From Enterococcus faecium (GTDB lineage: Bacteria; Bacillota; Bacilli; Lactobacillales; Enterococcaceae), in the NCBI RefSeq assembly GCF_029023785.1, contig NZ_CP118955.1:2250001-2314000 (forward strand): a stretch of DNA of 64,000 nucleotides, written 5' to 3'. The notes beneath the pieces were generated by a model. It worked only from the letters and a program-made list of their open reading frames with translations, searched no databases and was not told the origin of the DNA. This document shows positions 27,406 through 37,168 of this stretch, in pieces (the stretch's first letter is position 1; the number at the start of each line of letters is the position of its first letter). A program made the translations under genes and the position numbers.

Positions 27406-27747
27406 TTATTCGCTGTAAAGGTCGCGAACTGGTGTCATGATGATACGGTTCAAGTCATTGATGATTGTACTGAAGCCTTGCTCTTTTTGCATCAAGTCAT
27501 TGATTACTTCTTCTGATTGGATTTTCACAGCCATTTCTTGTGCTTTCATTGCATCTTCGTCGCTGAACTCTTGTCCACTCATTTGTTTTTCTTGTAATTC
27601 GATTTGCATCGCTTGGAAGTCTTTGAACAGTTTGTGTGCTTCTTCGTTTGCTTGTACTTTCTCGTACGCTTCTTTCAACGCTTTGAATTCTGGTAATTCA
27701 CGGATCTCACGTTCGATTTGATTCGCGCTATCGTAGATGTTTGACAT
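27406..27747 (-). CDS. YheA/YmcA-like protein (UPF0342, Com_YlbF superfamily)
   Basis: 113 aa, almost entirely helical and charged, with the UPF0342 pattern [19 protein letters not shown] and the ending [13 protein letters not shown], close to B. subtilis YheA. Superfamily relatives YlbF and YmcA take part in RNA-processing and competence regulation; YheA itself has no firm function. It is encoded just downstream of the penicillin-binding protein gene on the same strand with a 67-nt gap. GGG precedes the ATG. Confidence 0.88.
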   Translation of the reverse strand: MSNIYDSANQIEREIRELPEFKALKEAYEKVQANEEAHKLFKDFQAMQIELQEKQMSGQEFSDEDAMKAQEMAVKIQSEEVINDLMQKEQGFSTIINDLNRIIMTPVRDLYSE

Positions 27748-27814
27748 GTTATGCCCTCTTTTCTTTTAGTAGTTACTCTCTATTGTAACATGGGGTTATT
27801 CGTTTTCAAAGGGG

Positions 27815-29986
27815 CTACTCTCCTTGATATTTCCGCCAGAGGTCTTTAGCCGCTTCACCAATTCCCTGAACGCCTTCTTTCACCATATCGCCGAAGTTTT
27901 TCAGCCCTTCTTTTGCTTGTTCACCATATTGATTCAAGTTATCTTGCCAATTTCCAGACTCTCCATTAGAATTTCCTGTGTTTCCAACTTGATCTGCAGC
28001 TACCACTTGTCCTCCTGTGGCATAGGCATCTGCTACACTAAATCCTGTTTTTGAAGTATACGGAAGGATGCCTTCTGCCGCTGATTTGAAGACTTTCCCG
28101 ACAACATTTCCACTTGTCCCTTCCAAATAGTGCAGCTTGCTGGATTCTTCGTAACCCATCCATGTCGAAATCACTACGTCTGGCGTGTAACCGATCATCC
28201 ATTGGTCATTTGCTTTTGTGGCATCGAAATTAGTTTCTGTGGTTCCTGTTTTCCCTGCTATCGTATAACCTGCAGGATTCGCAGCAGCCGCTGTTCCATT
28301 TGAAAATGTACCAAGAAGCATGCTGGTCATTTCATCGGCTGTTTCCTTTGATATGACCTGTTTTGGTTTTTTGTTTGTGTTATCGACGATCACCGCTCCA
28401 GTCGAATCAACGATTTTCGTGATAAGATGCGGCGTATACATCTGACCATCATTGGCAAATGCACTGTAAGCACCCGCCATGATCAATGGAGATACTCCTT
28501 TTTCCAGTCCACCAAGGGCTAAGCCATAATACTTATCAGATTTTGCTAAAGGCAGGCCGAATTCTTCTGCTTTATCATATCCTTTTTGTAAACCGATCTC
28601 ATGCAAAAGCCATACAGCAGGCAAATTCAAACTTTGTGCAACAGCTTGATACATCGGTACTTCTCCTTGGTATGTCCCGTCAAAATTATGCGCATCGTAA
28701 TAACTTTGCGGTTCGTCTTTCAAGATACTGGAAGGCTTGTATCCAGCTTCCAGTGCTGGTGTATATACGCTTAATGGTTTGATCGTTGATCCTGGTGAAC
28801 GACGCATCTGTGTAGCAAAGCTGAATCCTCTAAAGACATGATCTCCTCTTCGTCCTACTAGTGCTTGTACACCACCTGTATTCGGATCTAAAGCTACTGA
28901 AGCAGATTGGACCATGGCACCATCTGAAGCATTTGCTGGGAATAATGCACTGTTTTGATAAGTAGCTTCTAATTGCTTTTGATAATCCTGATCTAAAGCT
29001 GTATAGATTTTATAGCCTTTATTCATGACATCTTCTTCATCAAGACCATACTCGTTAACTGCTTCATCGATCACTGCATCAAAATAATAAGGATAACGAT
29101 AACCAGAATCTGAATTATCGTATGTGTCATTAAGATACGCGCTGATATCTGTCTGGCTTTCTGCTTGTTCTTGTTCTTTTGTGATTTTTCCGTTTTCTTC
29201 CATTACACTTAGTACTGTGTTTTTCCGATCATTCGCATTTTTTGGGTGATCGATCGGATTATAAATACCAGGACCTTTCAGCATTCCTGCCAAAGTAGCA
29301 GCCTCAGACAGCGTAACATTCGTTGCATCTACTCCAAAATACTTTCTGGAAGCGTCTTGGACACCCCATACCCCGTTGCCAAAATAGGCATTGTTAAGAT
29401 ACATGGTCAAGATTTCTTCTTTGCTGTACTTCTTTTCGATCTCGATTGCCAAAAATAATTCCTTCGCTTTTCGATCAAACGTTTGGTCTAATGTCAGATA
29501 CGCATTTTTGGCAAGCTGCTGAGTGATCGTACTTCCTCCGCCCCCTGATGTTCCGCCAGACAAGACCATTCGGACTGCTGCACGGGCAATCCCTTTGATA
29601 TCAAACCCGTGATGCTCGTAAAAATTCCTATCTTCTGTCGAGATTACTGCATCTTGGATATAGGGAGAAATCGCGTTTAATTCTACATATGTTCCTTTTT
29701 GGGCGTACAGTGTGCCAGCTTCTTCGTTTTTCTTATCATAAATGACTGTCGATTGGCTTAATCCTGATTTTAACGTTTCGACATTTGCTTGTTTTGCTAA
29801 AATAAAGAGGTAGATACTTGTCACTAAGACACAGATCAAACCAATCAGCAAAATCAATTTGTTCACATGATATTTTTTCCAGATGCGCTTTCGCCATCGA
29901 TGGAATTGTCCGAGATATGGTCTGATCCAACGCCAAAAACTGATCAAAGCAGCTTTTATCTTTTCTAAAATGCTTTGAAAATCCAT
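27815..29986 (-). CDS. pbp2A: Class A penicillin-binding protein (PBP2a-like glycosyltransferase/transpeptidase)
   Basis: 723 aa: a basic cytoplasmic tail with many Trp/Lys, one membrane anchor (about 43-64), a GT51 glycosyltransferase domain with EDRNFYEHHG (118-127), GGGSTITQQLAKN and KKYSKEEILTMYLN, and a transpeptidase domain with SPGSTIKP (active Ser), SLN and KTGTT. It polymerises and cross-links peptidoglycan. Overall it follows Streptococcus pneumoniae PBP2a closely. Enterococcal naming (ponA/pbpF/pbpZ) cannot be decided here, so the symbol denotes the pneumococcal counterpart. The tail after the transpeptidase domain is low-complexity with amphipathic helices. Confidence 0.93.
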   Translation of the reverse strand: MDFQSILEKIKAALISFWRWIRPYLGQFHRWRKRIWKKYHVNKLILLIGLICVLVTSIYLFILAKQANVETLKSGLSQSTVIYDKKNEEAGTLYAQKGTYVELNAISPYIQDAVISTEDRNFYEHHGFDIKGIARAAVRMVLSGGTSGGGGSTITQQLAKNAYLTLDQTFDRKAKELFLAIEIEKKYSKEEILTMYLNNAYFGNGVWGVQDASRKYFGVDATNVTLSEAATLAGMLKGPGIYNPIDHPKNANDRKNTVLSVMEENGKITKEQEQAESQTDISAYLNDTYDNSDSGYRYPYYFDAVIDEAVNEYGLDEEDVMNKGYKIYTALDQDYQKQLEATYQNSALFPANASDGAMVQSASVALDPNTGGVQALVGRRGDHVFRGFSFATQMRRSPGSTIKPLSVYTPALEAGYKPSSILKDEPQSYYDAHNFDGTYQGEVPMYQAVAQSLNLPAVWLLHEIGLQKGYDKAEEFGLPLAKSDKYYGLALGGLEKGVSPLIMAGAYSAFANDGQMYTPHLITKIVDSTGAVIVDNTNKKPKQVISKETADEMTSMLLGTFSNGTAAAANPAGYTIAGKTGTTETNFDATKANDQWMIGYTPDVVISTWMGYEESSKLHYLEGTSGNVVGKVFKSAAEGILPYTSKTGFSVADAYATGGQVVAADQVGNTGNSNGESGNWQDNLNQYGEQAKEGLKNFGDMVKEGVQGIGEAAKDLWRKYQGE

Positions 29987-30155
29987 TTGCTTCTTCTCCT
30001 GTCTATTTGATTCAATCGTCTTATTTTACCATAGTGAAAGAGTGTTTTCTTCCTGCTTAAGTTGTAGTTCAATATGTTTTTTTACGTTAGTGCAAGTAGA
30101 GTAACATAAGAATGAACAGAAAAATGTAAGTTTTTTCTTAAATATGTTTTAAAAA

Positions 30156-30164
30156 TGGTACAAT
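30156..30164 (+). promoter_or_regulatory. Extended -10 promoter for the pseudouridine synthase gene
   Basis: TGG followed by TACAAT (30159-30164), about 33 nt before the start codon. No good -35 is seen, which suits an extended -10 promoter. Confidence 0.5.
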
Positions 30165-30196
30165 TAGTCTGCAATTGCACTGAAAGGAGTACACTT

Positions 30197-31054
30197 GTGA
30201 AAATCACGATCACTTTACCTATGAACCATCCTGAAACAACAATTCGCGACTTGCTTGAAAAGGAATGGTTAGTTCCTAGAAAGGTTCGACACTTTTTGCG
30301 TATACGTAAAAACGTTTGGATCAATCAACAACCTGCTTTGTTCCATCATGAAGTAAAGGGCAATGACCAGATCACATTGTTATTCGAAGAAACAGATTAT
30401 AATTATCAAGAAGTTCAATTAGGAGATGCGAAGCACATCCGTGTTTTATATGAAGATGAGCATTTGATTATAGTGGATAAGCCTGCAGGAATGAAGACTC
30501 ATCCAAATGAACCGACAGAAAACAGTACCTTACTCAATCATTTAGCTGCTTATCTCGACACTAAACAGCAACGACCTTACGTTGTCCACCGCTTGGACAA
30601 AGAAACAAGCGGTGCCGTTTTATTTGCAAAAAATCCATTTGTCTTGCCGATACTTGGAAGAATGTTGGAACAAAAAATGATCTATCGGAGATATCAAGCC
30701 ATCGTATGGGGAGAAATTGCCAAAGATATGACCATCACCAATAAAATTGGACGAGATCGCCATGATCGGAGAAAAAGGGTCGTAGATGATAAAAATGGTC
30801 AGAGCGCCTTGACACATGTCACTGTCAACAAAGTACTTTCTGAACAAACACAAGTCTATTGTGTTTTGGAAACCGGACGTACACACCAGATCAGAGTTCA
30901 TTTAGCTCATAAGGGACATCCGATCGTTGGAGACCCTCTCTACCAAAATAGAACAGCTGAACGACTGATGCTCCATGCATTAGAACTGCACATGATCCAT
31001 CCATTTACTCAAGAAAAAATAGTCGGTAAAGCTTTACCTGGATTATGGGAATAG
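30197..31054 (+). CDS. RluA-family 23S/tRNA pseudouridine synthase
   Basis: 285 aa: an N-terminal S4-like region (about 1-70, with VRHFLRIRKNVWIN) and a catalytic domain containing VHRLDKETSGAVLF with the catalytic Asp, then ETGRTHQIRVHLAHKGHPIVGDPLY. It isomerises uridines in rRNA or tRNA; which site (RluD-, RluA- or RluC-like) cannot be told. GTG at 30197 with AAAGGAG 7 nt upstream was chosen over an upstream ATG lacking a ribosome site. It converges on the ROK gene across a strong terminator. Confidence 0.9.
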   Translation: MKITITLPMNHPETTIRDLLEKEWLVPRKVRHFLRIRKNVWINQQPALFHHEVKGNDQITLLFEETDYNYQEVQLGDAKHIRVLYEDEHLIIVDKPAGMKTHPNEPTENSTLLNHLAAYLDTKQQRPYVVHRLDKETSGAVLFAKNPFVLPILGRMLEQKMIYRRYQAIVWGEIAKDMTITNKIGRDRHDRRKRVVDDKNGQSALTHVTVNKVLSEQTQVYCVLETGRTHQIRVHLAHKGHPIVGDPLYQNRTAERLMLHALELHMIHPFTQEKIVGKALPGLWE

Positions 31055-31059
31055 AAATA

Positions 31060-31109
31060 AAAAAGAACAGAGTCTTATCAGCAGATAATGATAAGACTCT
31101 GTTCTTTTT
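31060..31109. terminator. Strong bidirectional terminator
   Basis: A perfect 21-bp stem (31060-31080 with 31089-31109) built around GAACAGAGTCTTATCA, with A and T tracts on both flanks, between the convergent pseudouridine synthase and ROK genes. Confidence 0.93.
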
Positions 31110-31124
31110 GTGTAATTTGTCTGC

Positions 31125-31982
31125 TTACTTTTGATGTTCGTGTTCTGCTAACAGCAAACTACCGATAATCCCACTTTCATTCGGCAGTCCCCAACGAACG
31201 ATATATTCACTTACTTGAGGTGTTTCCATATAACCACCCATCAATTCAACAAATTGCTGACGGATTTTTTGAAGGAGATGATCCTGATTCATTACCCCAC
31301 CGCCTAAAATAATCTTTTCAGGTGCTAACGTCAACGTATAGTTGATCAGTGCTTGAGCAATATAATAAGCCTGAATAGCCCAAACAGGATGATCTTGCGG
31401 CAGATCTTGCCCTTTGATCCCTGTGCGTGCCTCAATAGACGGTCCTGCTGCTAATCCTTCTAAACAATCTTTATGATAAGGACAAGTACCTTCATAATGG
31501 TCATCTGGATGGCGTTTCACCCAAATATGTCCCATTTCAGGATGTGCGATCCCTGAAAAAATTTCTTCATTGATCACGACACCTGCACCGATTCCTGTTC
31601 CCACGGTAAGGTAAATACAACTATTTTTTCCTTGTGCTGCTCCTTGCTTCAATTCCCCATATGCAGCAGCATTGACATCCGTTGTCCAAGCAGCAGGAAT
31701 ATTGTAGCGTTCCTTGATTGTGCCAAGAAAATCGAATTGTGCCCACCCTTTTTTGGGAGTTGCCAAAACGTATCCGTAATTATCTTTTGTTTTGTCGATA
31801 CCAATCGGGCCGAATGAGCCAATCCCGATTCCCTTCAATTCATAACGATCAAAAAATTCAAATACCTGATCCAATGTTTCTTCTGGTGTTGTGGTAGGGA
31901 TACTTAATTTTTCTAAAATTTCTCCACCATCTGAAACCGCACACACAAATTTTGTTCCGCCTGCTTCTATTCCGCCATACAT
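31125..31982 (-). CDS. ROK-family sugar kinase (fructokinase/mannokinase type)
   Basis: 285 aa. N-terminal phosphate loop GGIEAGGTKFVCA, catalytic segment TTDVNAAAYGE, TVGTGIGAGVV, and the zinc site HPEMGHIWV...CPYHKDCLEG. This fructokinase subgroup also accepts mannose. As the last gene after GH38 and GH125, it would phosphorylate the mannose they release, giving mannose-6-phosphate (inference from the pneumococcal locus, which has the same order). Start ATG overlaps the GH38 stop by 16 nt, with AGGAGG upstream. Confidence 0.92.
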   Translation of the reverse strand: MYGGIEAGGTKFVCAVSDGGEILEKLSIPTTTPEETLDQVFEFFDRYELKGIGIGSFGPIGIDKTKDNYGYVLATPKKGWAQFDFLGTIKERYNIPAAWTTDVNAAAYGELKQGAAQGKNSCIYLTVGTGIGAGVVINEEIFSGIAHPEMGHIWVKRHPDDHYEGTCPYHKDCLEGLAAGPSIEARTGIKGQDLPQDHPVWAIQAYYIAQALINYTLTLAPEKIILGGGVMNQDHLLQKIRQQFVELMGGYMETPQVSEYIVRWGLPNESGIIGSLLLAEHEHQK

Positions 31983-34669
31983 TCGTTTTCCTCCTCGAAT
32001 CCGATTGTCCGAATCTCATAAGGTTGGATTATTGGGACAACCGCTTGCTTCGTTGGTTCTTCAAGCAGATTCAATATGACAGTTTTTCCATTGTCTTTAG
32101 TTATTTCCAATTTTTCTAAATGACTAGACATATTGAAACCTCTTACTACTACTTTATCACTAAACTTGCTGCGTTTCAAAGCTGTAATTGCAAACGTTTC
32201 ACTTTTTATCGTTAAATATTGTTGTTTTGAAATCAATGTTCCTTCATGATGTTTGATTTGTTGAGTGGAAAAAGGAATCTGTGCTGCGTATGCATGCAAA
32301 TAAGTAGAGAATTTTTCTTCTGGTCCATGTAGTTCAATGCTGTAATTGAACCGATGCTCACCTAGACACTGTGCTTCTGGTGTTGGAAAATATCCCCAAT
32401 CGCCTAGTTCTCCCACACTGCGAAGTAGCGTCACTGCGATTTGTCCGTCTTCTGTTACTTCATATTCATTCAAACCAAAGTTTCCGACTGTTACACCGTA
32501 CTCTTCATCATGAATATTGACAAATGCTTGCTGATGTTGCGGATTCGTGGGGTTTTCCCAACTTTTAGACACATGGTTTGGGCGCTTCACCACTTCAAAA
32601 ATACTATCTGCTTCGTGATGTTCCACATGTAACTTTGTAGGAAACAAGACACGTAAGCGATGATCTTTCATCTGATTGTCGAGAGTCGTTTCAAAGTCGA
32701 TTTTTTTACTATCTTTTCTGATTGTCATGATTGTTTTTATTTGAAGGATTCGTTTTTCTTTGGATCGTTCTGCTTTTCGATAACGAAATTCCACAACCAT
32801 CTGCTGTTCTTTTTCTAAACGCTCGTCTGCAGAAACAGGGATTTCCATTTCCTGTAGAATACTTATTTTTGCTATTTCCGGTGTATCTACTAATACTTTT
32901 ACTTCAGAGTTTTCTTTGTTACTGGATAGGATTGGCTGATCACAGAAAGGTTGTTTAAAGATATACTCATTTCCTATATCGCCGATATCTTCAAAAATAT
33001 GCAGATTATTCAACTTTCGTTTGTTTTTGCGATCTTCCATTGTAATGGTACCATTTTTTTCAATCGTCAAATGTAGAGGGCCGTTTTCGATGATTCGTCC
33101 ACTCTGATGAATCATTGTTTCCTTTTCTTCTGCTTTCGCTTCCCCTTCTACAAGCGCGAATGTTTCCCAAGAAAATGCTGGCATGTTTTCTAATGGTAAA
33201 GTCACTTTGATCATTCTTGCCATATATGGCACACGGAAACGGTCTTTCGGCAAATCATAACCAAATTGGACAGTTTCTTCAGATAAAATAGCTGGTATAG
33301 TGGCCCCACTTTTTGTTTCTACATGATACTTACGTTTAGGCAAATTTTCTAACTCTTGATATAGTTGTTCAGGTATTCCTTCAGCGAATCTTTTTCTTTC
33401 TAATTCGATGGTTATTTCTGCTTCACCAGTTTTATCCATTCCTGCAGTATTTACAATGACAAATGGAAAGCTGTCTTTTGGGAATCCGGTCGTATCGATT
33501 GCTGCGGTCAGCTGTTCTAAGGAATCTTGTGCAAGATACTTTCCAACTTCATCTGCTTTTTCAAAACGAGGTATCATTTCCCGATGGACAGAATCGACTG
33601 AACAACCGCAAATACTGTCGTGAGGATGATTTTGCATTAATGTCTTCCAAGCATAATCTAATTGATCATGGGGATAGTTTCCACTAACTTCATAAGCCAT
33701 CGTCGCAAGTGGTTCTGTAATATTTTCTAGCTGTCGCTGGACCTTGGTATTCCATTGTTTTAAGTAAACCCGAGCAGATGCTGTATTGGCTAAAGTATAC
33801 CAGCCATCCGTTTCTTGACTTGTCAATTCTCCTTCTACTGAGCCTAAGTCTTCTGGCACATCTTTTTGAACTGCTTCCAGATAGTCAGTAAAATTAGAAT
33901 GAATAAACTCGTAATCTGGAAACAGTTCATTTGCGAGATGGATTGCTTTTGATATATCTTTTTGTACCGGTTGATGATCAACACCATTCATCATCAATAA
34001 GTGGTTCGTAGAGGCATATTGTTCTGCATCCGCTAATTTTTGCTTCCAAAAGGCAAGAGCTGCTTCTTTTTCTACTGGAATCTCATTCCCGTTGCTATAC
34101 CAATTGGCAAATAGCAGACCAAAGATTGCTGTTTGATCAGGTCCTTTCCACCACATCTCTGAGTATTGGGAAGAATAGTTTTCTGCTTCCAAAACTTGAT
34201 TATCAAAGCCAATTGGTTTTACACCACGGCCAAACGCTGCTGCTGAAATACCAGCTTGTTTCATTAATTGAGGCGTCTGTCCCATATTTCCAAATGTATC
34301 GGGAAAATAGCCTAACATGACAGGGGTTCCCCATTTACGGCTTTCTTCCATGCCAATCAGCATATTTCTCACGTTCGATTCCGAGCTGATAAGAAAATCA
34401 TCTTGCAAGATATAAAATGGTCCAATTCTCAATTTTCCTTCATTGATTGCTTGTTGGATTGCCTGTCTTTTTTCTGGCCTTACTTGAAGATAGTCATCTA
34501 AAATAATCGTTTGCCCATCCAAATGAAAACTGTTGAAGGACGGATCAACTTCAAATAGCTCTAGTAGATCGTCTATCAATTCAATCAGTCGCATGTGATG
34601 CTGTTCGTAAGCCATGTACCATTCACGATCCCAGTGGCTATGAGAAATGATATATACTTTCTTTTTCAT
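31967..34669 (-). CDS. Alpha-mannosidase, glycoside hydrolase family 38
   Basis: 900 aa, full length. N-terminal zinc motif SHSHWDREW (H10, D14), nucleophile region GYFPDTFGNMGQ (D124), a second zinc region around NHPHDSICGCSVD, then middle and C-terminal beta domains. Retaining GH38 enzymes of streptococci cleave alpha-1,3-mannose and related branches of N-glycans. No signal peptide, so it acts on imported glycans. AGGAGG precedes the ATG, 12 nt after the GH125 stop. It shares its transcript with GH125 and the ROK kinase. Confidence 0.95.
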   Translation of the reverse strand: MKKKVYIISHSHWDREWYMAYEQHHMRLIELIDDLLELFEVDPSFNSFHLDGQTIILDDYLQVRPEKRQAIQQAINEGKLRIGPFYILQDDFLISSESNVRNMLIGMEESRKWGTPVMLGYFPDTFGNMGQTPQLMKQAGISAAAFGRGVKPIGFDNQVLEAENYSSQYSEMWWKGPDQTAIFGLLFANWYSNGNEIPVEKEAALAFWKQKLADAEQYASTNHLLMMNGVDHQPVQKDISKAIHLANELFPDYEFIHSNFTDYLEAVQKDVPEDLGSVEGELTSQETDGWYTLANTASARVYLKQWNTKVQRQLENITEPLATMAYEVSGNYPHDQLDYAWKTLMQNHPHDSICGCSVDSVHREMIPRFEKADEVGKYLAQDSLEQLTAAIDTTGFPKDSFPFVIVNTAGMDKTGEAEITIELERKRFAEGIPEQLYQELENLPKRKYHVETKSGATIPAILSEETVQFGYDLPKDRFRVPYMARMIKVTLPLENMPAFSWETFALVEGEAKAEEKETMIHQSGRIIENGPLHLTIEKNGTITMEDRKNKRKLNNLHIFEDIGDIGNEYIFKQPFCDQPILSSNKENSEVKVLVDTPEIAKISILQEMEIPVSADERLEKEQQMVVEFRYRKAERSKEKRILQIKTIMTIRKDSKKIDFETTLDNQMKDHRLRVLFPTKLHVEHHEADSIFEVVKRPNHVSKSWENPTNPQHQQAFVNIHDEEYGVTVGNFGLNEYEVTEDGQIAVTLLRSVGELGDWGYFPTPEAQCLGEHRFNYSIELHGPEEKFSTYLHAYAAQIPFSTQQIKHHEGTLISKQQYLTIKSETFAITALKRSKFSDKVVVRGFNMSSHLEKLEITKDNGKTVILNLLEEPTKQAVVPIIQPYEIRTIGFEEENECMAE

Positions 34670-34681
34670 TTACGATACCTC

Positions 34682-35971
34682 CTACTTTTCTACTCTAATA
34701 TCAAAGTAATCCATGACTAATTCGCAAAACATCATATTTGCCCAAGAAAACCATTCTCTCGTATAATTTTCAGGATTGTTCACATCGAATCCTTCGTGCA
34801 TAAGGTGTGTTCCTGCGTCAGTTGCTACAAGTAAATTCAATATCCGCTCTTTTTCAGATTTGTCTGACGTTGTCATTCCTTCCATAGCTAATGCAATCGG
34901 CCAAACGTATTTTTCTGGCGTATGGGAGGATCCAATTCCTTTTGCGTACTTTCCTTCATAGAAATATGGATTTTCTTTACTCAACAATGTTCTTCTTGTT
35001 TGCAGATAATCTTCCTCTTGTTCAGAACAATATCCCAAGTAAGGTGCGGCGATCAGATTGGGCACATTACTGTCATCCATGACTGTGGCGTTTCCCATTC
35101 CATCTACTTCATATGCATAAATCGTTTGCCCTTTTTGATTAACCGTTCGTCCGTGATTCTGAATCCCCTCTTGGATCTCTTTCTTCAATTTCTGTGTTTG
35201 CTGTACAATTTCTTTATCATCGAGTATCGTTTGAAAAATTTCTTCCACATAACCTAACACGACCACCGCAAACATATTGGATGGTACCAGATATCCATAA
35301 CGGCAAGCATCATCGCTAGGACGGAAACCAGACCATGTCATTCCTGTAAAAGCTGTTTTTGCACCTCGCCCGTCATTGATCAGCGTATCTTCTTTTCTTG
35401 TCGTGTCTCGTACAAATGTATAAGGAGAGTGTTCATGATCTTGCTCTGTTTTGAACACGTCCAAGATTTTTTTGATACCTTCAATAAAAGATTGATTGAA
35501 TTGATCAGTTTTTCCTGTATTTTTGTAAAGAAGATAGGCCAACTGTATTGGGTAGCATAAAGAATCAATTTCATATTTTCTTTCCCAGATCCAATCGTTC
35601 ATTTTTGTATGATCTGTTTGGTGGCCAGCACCGTTAGCTTCTTCGTTGAAGGCATTCGCATATGGATCGATATTGATATAAAAAAATTGCTTTTTGACTA
35701 ACCCGCTGATCATGTCAGCTAATTCCTCATCTTCTTTTGCAATCACTAAATAAGGACGAACTTGTGCAGTAGAGTCTCTTAACCACATCGCTGGAATGTC
35801 TCCCGTCAATAAAAAGGTGGTTCCGTCATTTTGCTTTTTGACTGTTGTCAACAGAGTATTGGCAAATGCTGCTGTAAAATTCTTTGCCCAGTCCGCATGG
35901 ATATCCCCACATTTTTGTGTGATATCTTCCATAAATTTCTGCACCGATTTTGGTATATCTTTATAAACCAC
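34682..35971 (-). CDS. Exo-alpha-1,6-mannosidase, glycoside hydrolase family 125
   Basis: 429 aa, formerly DUF1237, an (alpha/alpha)6 barrel. Typical segments: FLLTGDIPAMWLRDSTAQV, NEEANGAGH, WERKYEIDSLCYP, SGFRPSDDACRYGYLVPSN and MHEGFDVNNPENYTREWFSW. Inverting, metal-independent, specific for non-reducing alpha-1,6-mannose in the pneumococcal and clostridial enzymes. Start is GTG with AGAAGG upstream; no ATG is better placed. First gene of the GH125-GH38-ROK transcript, divergent from the GntR regulator. Confidence 0.95.
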   Translation of the reverse strand: MVYKDIPKSVQKFMEDITQKCGDIHADWAKNFTAAFANTLLTTVKKQNDGTTFLLTGDIPAMWLRDSTAQVRPYLVIAKEDEELADMISGLVKKQFFYINIDPYANAFNEEANGAGHQTDHTKMNDWIWERKYEIDSLCYPIQLAYLLYKNTGKTDQFNQSFIEGIKKILDVFKTEQDHEHSPYTFVRDTTRKEDTLINDGRGAKTAFTGMTWSGFRPSDDACRYGYLVPSNMFAVVVLGYVEEIFQTILDDKEIVQQTQKLKKEIQEGIQNHGRTVNQKGQTIYAYEVDGMGNATVMDDSNVPNLIAAPYLGYCSEQEEDYLQTRRTLLSKENPYFYEGKYAKGIGSSHTPEKYVWPIALAMEGMTTSDKSEKERILNLLVATDAGTHLMHEGFDVNNPENYTREWFSWANMMFCELVMDYFDIRVEK

Positions 35972-35992
35972 TAATAAAACCTTCTTTCTATT

Positions 35993-36106
35993 TGATATAT
36001 CTTTAAAGATTATACTTCATACAGCCAATTATGTCTACGCTTTCAAAAAATATCTTTTTATTTACTTTTTCATCCATTATGGTATTATTTGAATATGATA
36101 TATCAT
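35993..36106. promoter_or_regulatory. Putative GntR operators and cre site between divergent mannosidase units
   Basis: ATGATATATCAT (36095-36106) is a perfect palindrome just before the regulator start; TGATATATC recurs at 35993-36001 beside the GH125 start. Between them the minus strand has TGAAAGCGTAGACA (36032-36045), 13 of 14 to the cre consensus. This fits control of both divergent transcripts by the GntR protein and CcpA. Confidence 0.65.
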
Positions 36107-36120
36107 TAAGAGGTGTTTAT

Positions 36121-37167
36121 ATGACTCAACCATTGTACCAGACAATATTTAATGATTTGCAAACGGCTATTTTAACTGGTGAATTACCTGTAGACAGCCA
36201 ACTACCAACTGAAAAAGAACTTTCACGTACCTATAAAGTAAGCAGAATCACTTCCAAACGTGCATTGACTGAATTAGAGCAATTAGGACTTATTTATCGC
36301 GTTCGCGGGAAAGGCAGTTTCGTTAAATCCGCTTCTCCGGAACAGATTCTTGCTTCTCCTACAAAAACACGACGGATTCTGTTTCTTCTTCCATATGTCG
36401 CTGATTTGTCTGTTGGTGATTTTAGCAAGGGATTGAACCCTGTGATGCAAGATAAACAGATTGATGTCATGATGACGACGCTTGACTTTCTACAAAATAA
36501 AACAGCAAAAGAGCTAATCAATGAATTTGACGGATTGATTTATTATGCTCTTGATACAGAACAACATCTTGACTTACTTTTTGAGCTTTCATTGAAAGAA
36601 TTCCCTGTCGTCATATTAGATAAAAAAATCTATGAGTTACCTTTTCCTACCGTTCTTTCCGATAATTTCCAAGGCGGTGCGCTTGCTGCCTCTTATTTGA
36701 TCGAACAGGGACATTCAAAAATCGCTTATTTGTTTGGTACGCAGACTCATCCACAATCCGTTCGACAGCGTTACCTTGGTTACCTTGAAGCATTGGACAA
36801 AGCTGGTTTGACTTTCCACACTTCACTGGATGACAAAAGCGCGACATTAGATGAATTGCTTTCTTATATCACTAAGTATGAAGTAACTGCTTTTGTTTGT
36901 GAAAACGATGTTGTCGCTATCCAGACCATGAATCTCTTGAGACAGCATGGTTATCATATCCCTGAAGATTTTTCAATTATCGGATTTGATGATATCCAAG
37001 CAGCAGCTCTTGTTGACCCGCCACTGACAACCATCGCACAAGATTTTGAACAGTTAGGTAAGCTTGCGGGAGATGCTTTGGTCACTTGGTTAGAGACAAA
37101 AGATCGACCATCCGATAGTAAATTTCCAGTTTCATTCATCAAAAGACAATCAACAAAGGAGAAATAA
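36121..37167 (+). CDS. GntR-LacI hybrid transcriptional regulator (AraR-like architecture)
   Basis: 348 aa: N-terminal GntR winged helix (about 5-72, LPTEKELSRTYKVSRITSKR) fused to a LacI-type effector-binding domain (about 85-345, ending SIIGFDDIQAA and DPPLTTIAQD). Expected to sense a mannoside and control the two divergent mannosidase units; palindromes lie on both sides of the promoter region. ATG at 36121 with AGAGGTG upstream was chosen; a longer reading from 36031 adds a stretch with no ribosome site. GH92 follows after 1 nt. Confidence 0.9.
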   Translation: MTQPLYQTIFNDLQTAILTGELPVDSQLPTEKELSRTYKVSRITSKRALTELEQLGLIYRVRGKGSFVKSASPEQILASPTKTRRILFLLPYVADLSVGDFSKGLNPVMQDKQIDVMMTTLDFLQNKTAKELINEFDGLIYYALDTEQHLDLLFELSLKEFPVVILDKKIYELPFPTVLSDNFQGGALAASYLIEQGHSKIAYLFGTQTHPQSVRQRYLGYLEALDKAGLTFHTSLDDKSATLDELLSYITKYEVTAFVCENDVVAIQTMNLLRQHGYHIPEDFSIIGFDDIQAAALVDPPLTTIAQDFEQLGKLAGDALVTWLETKDRPSDSKFPVSFIKRQSTKEK

Positions 37168-37168
37168 A

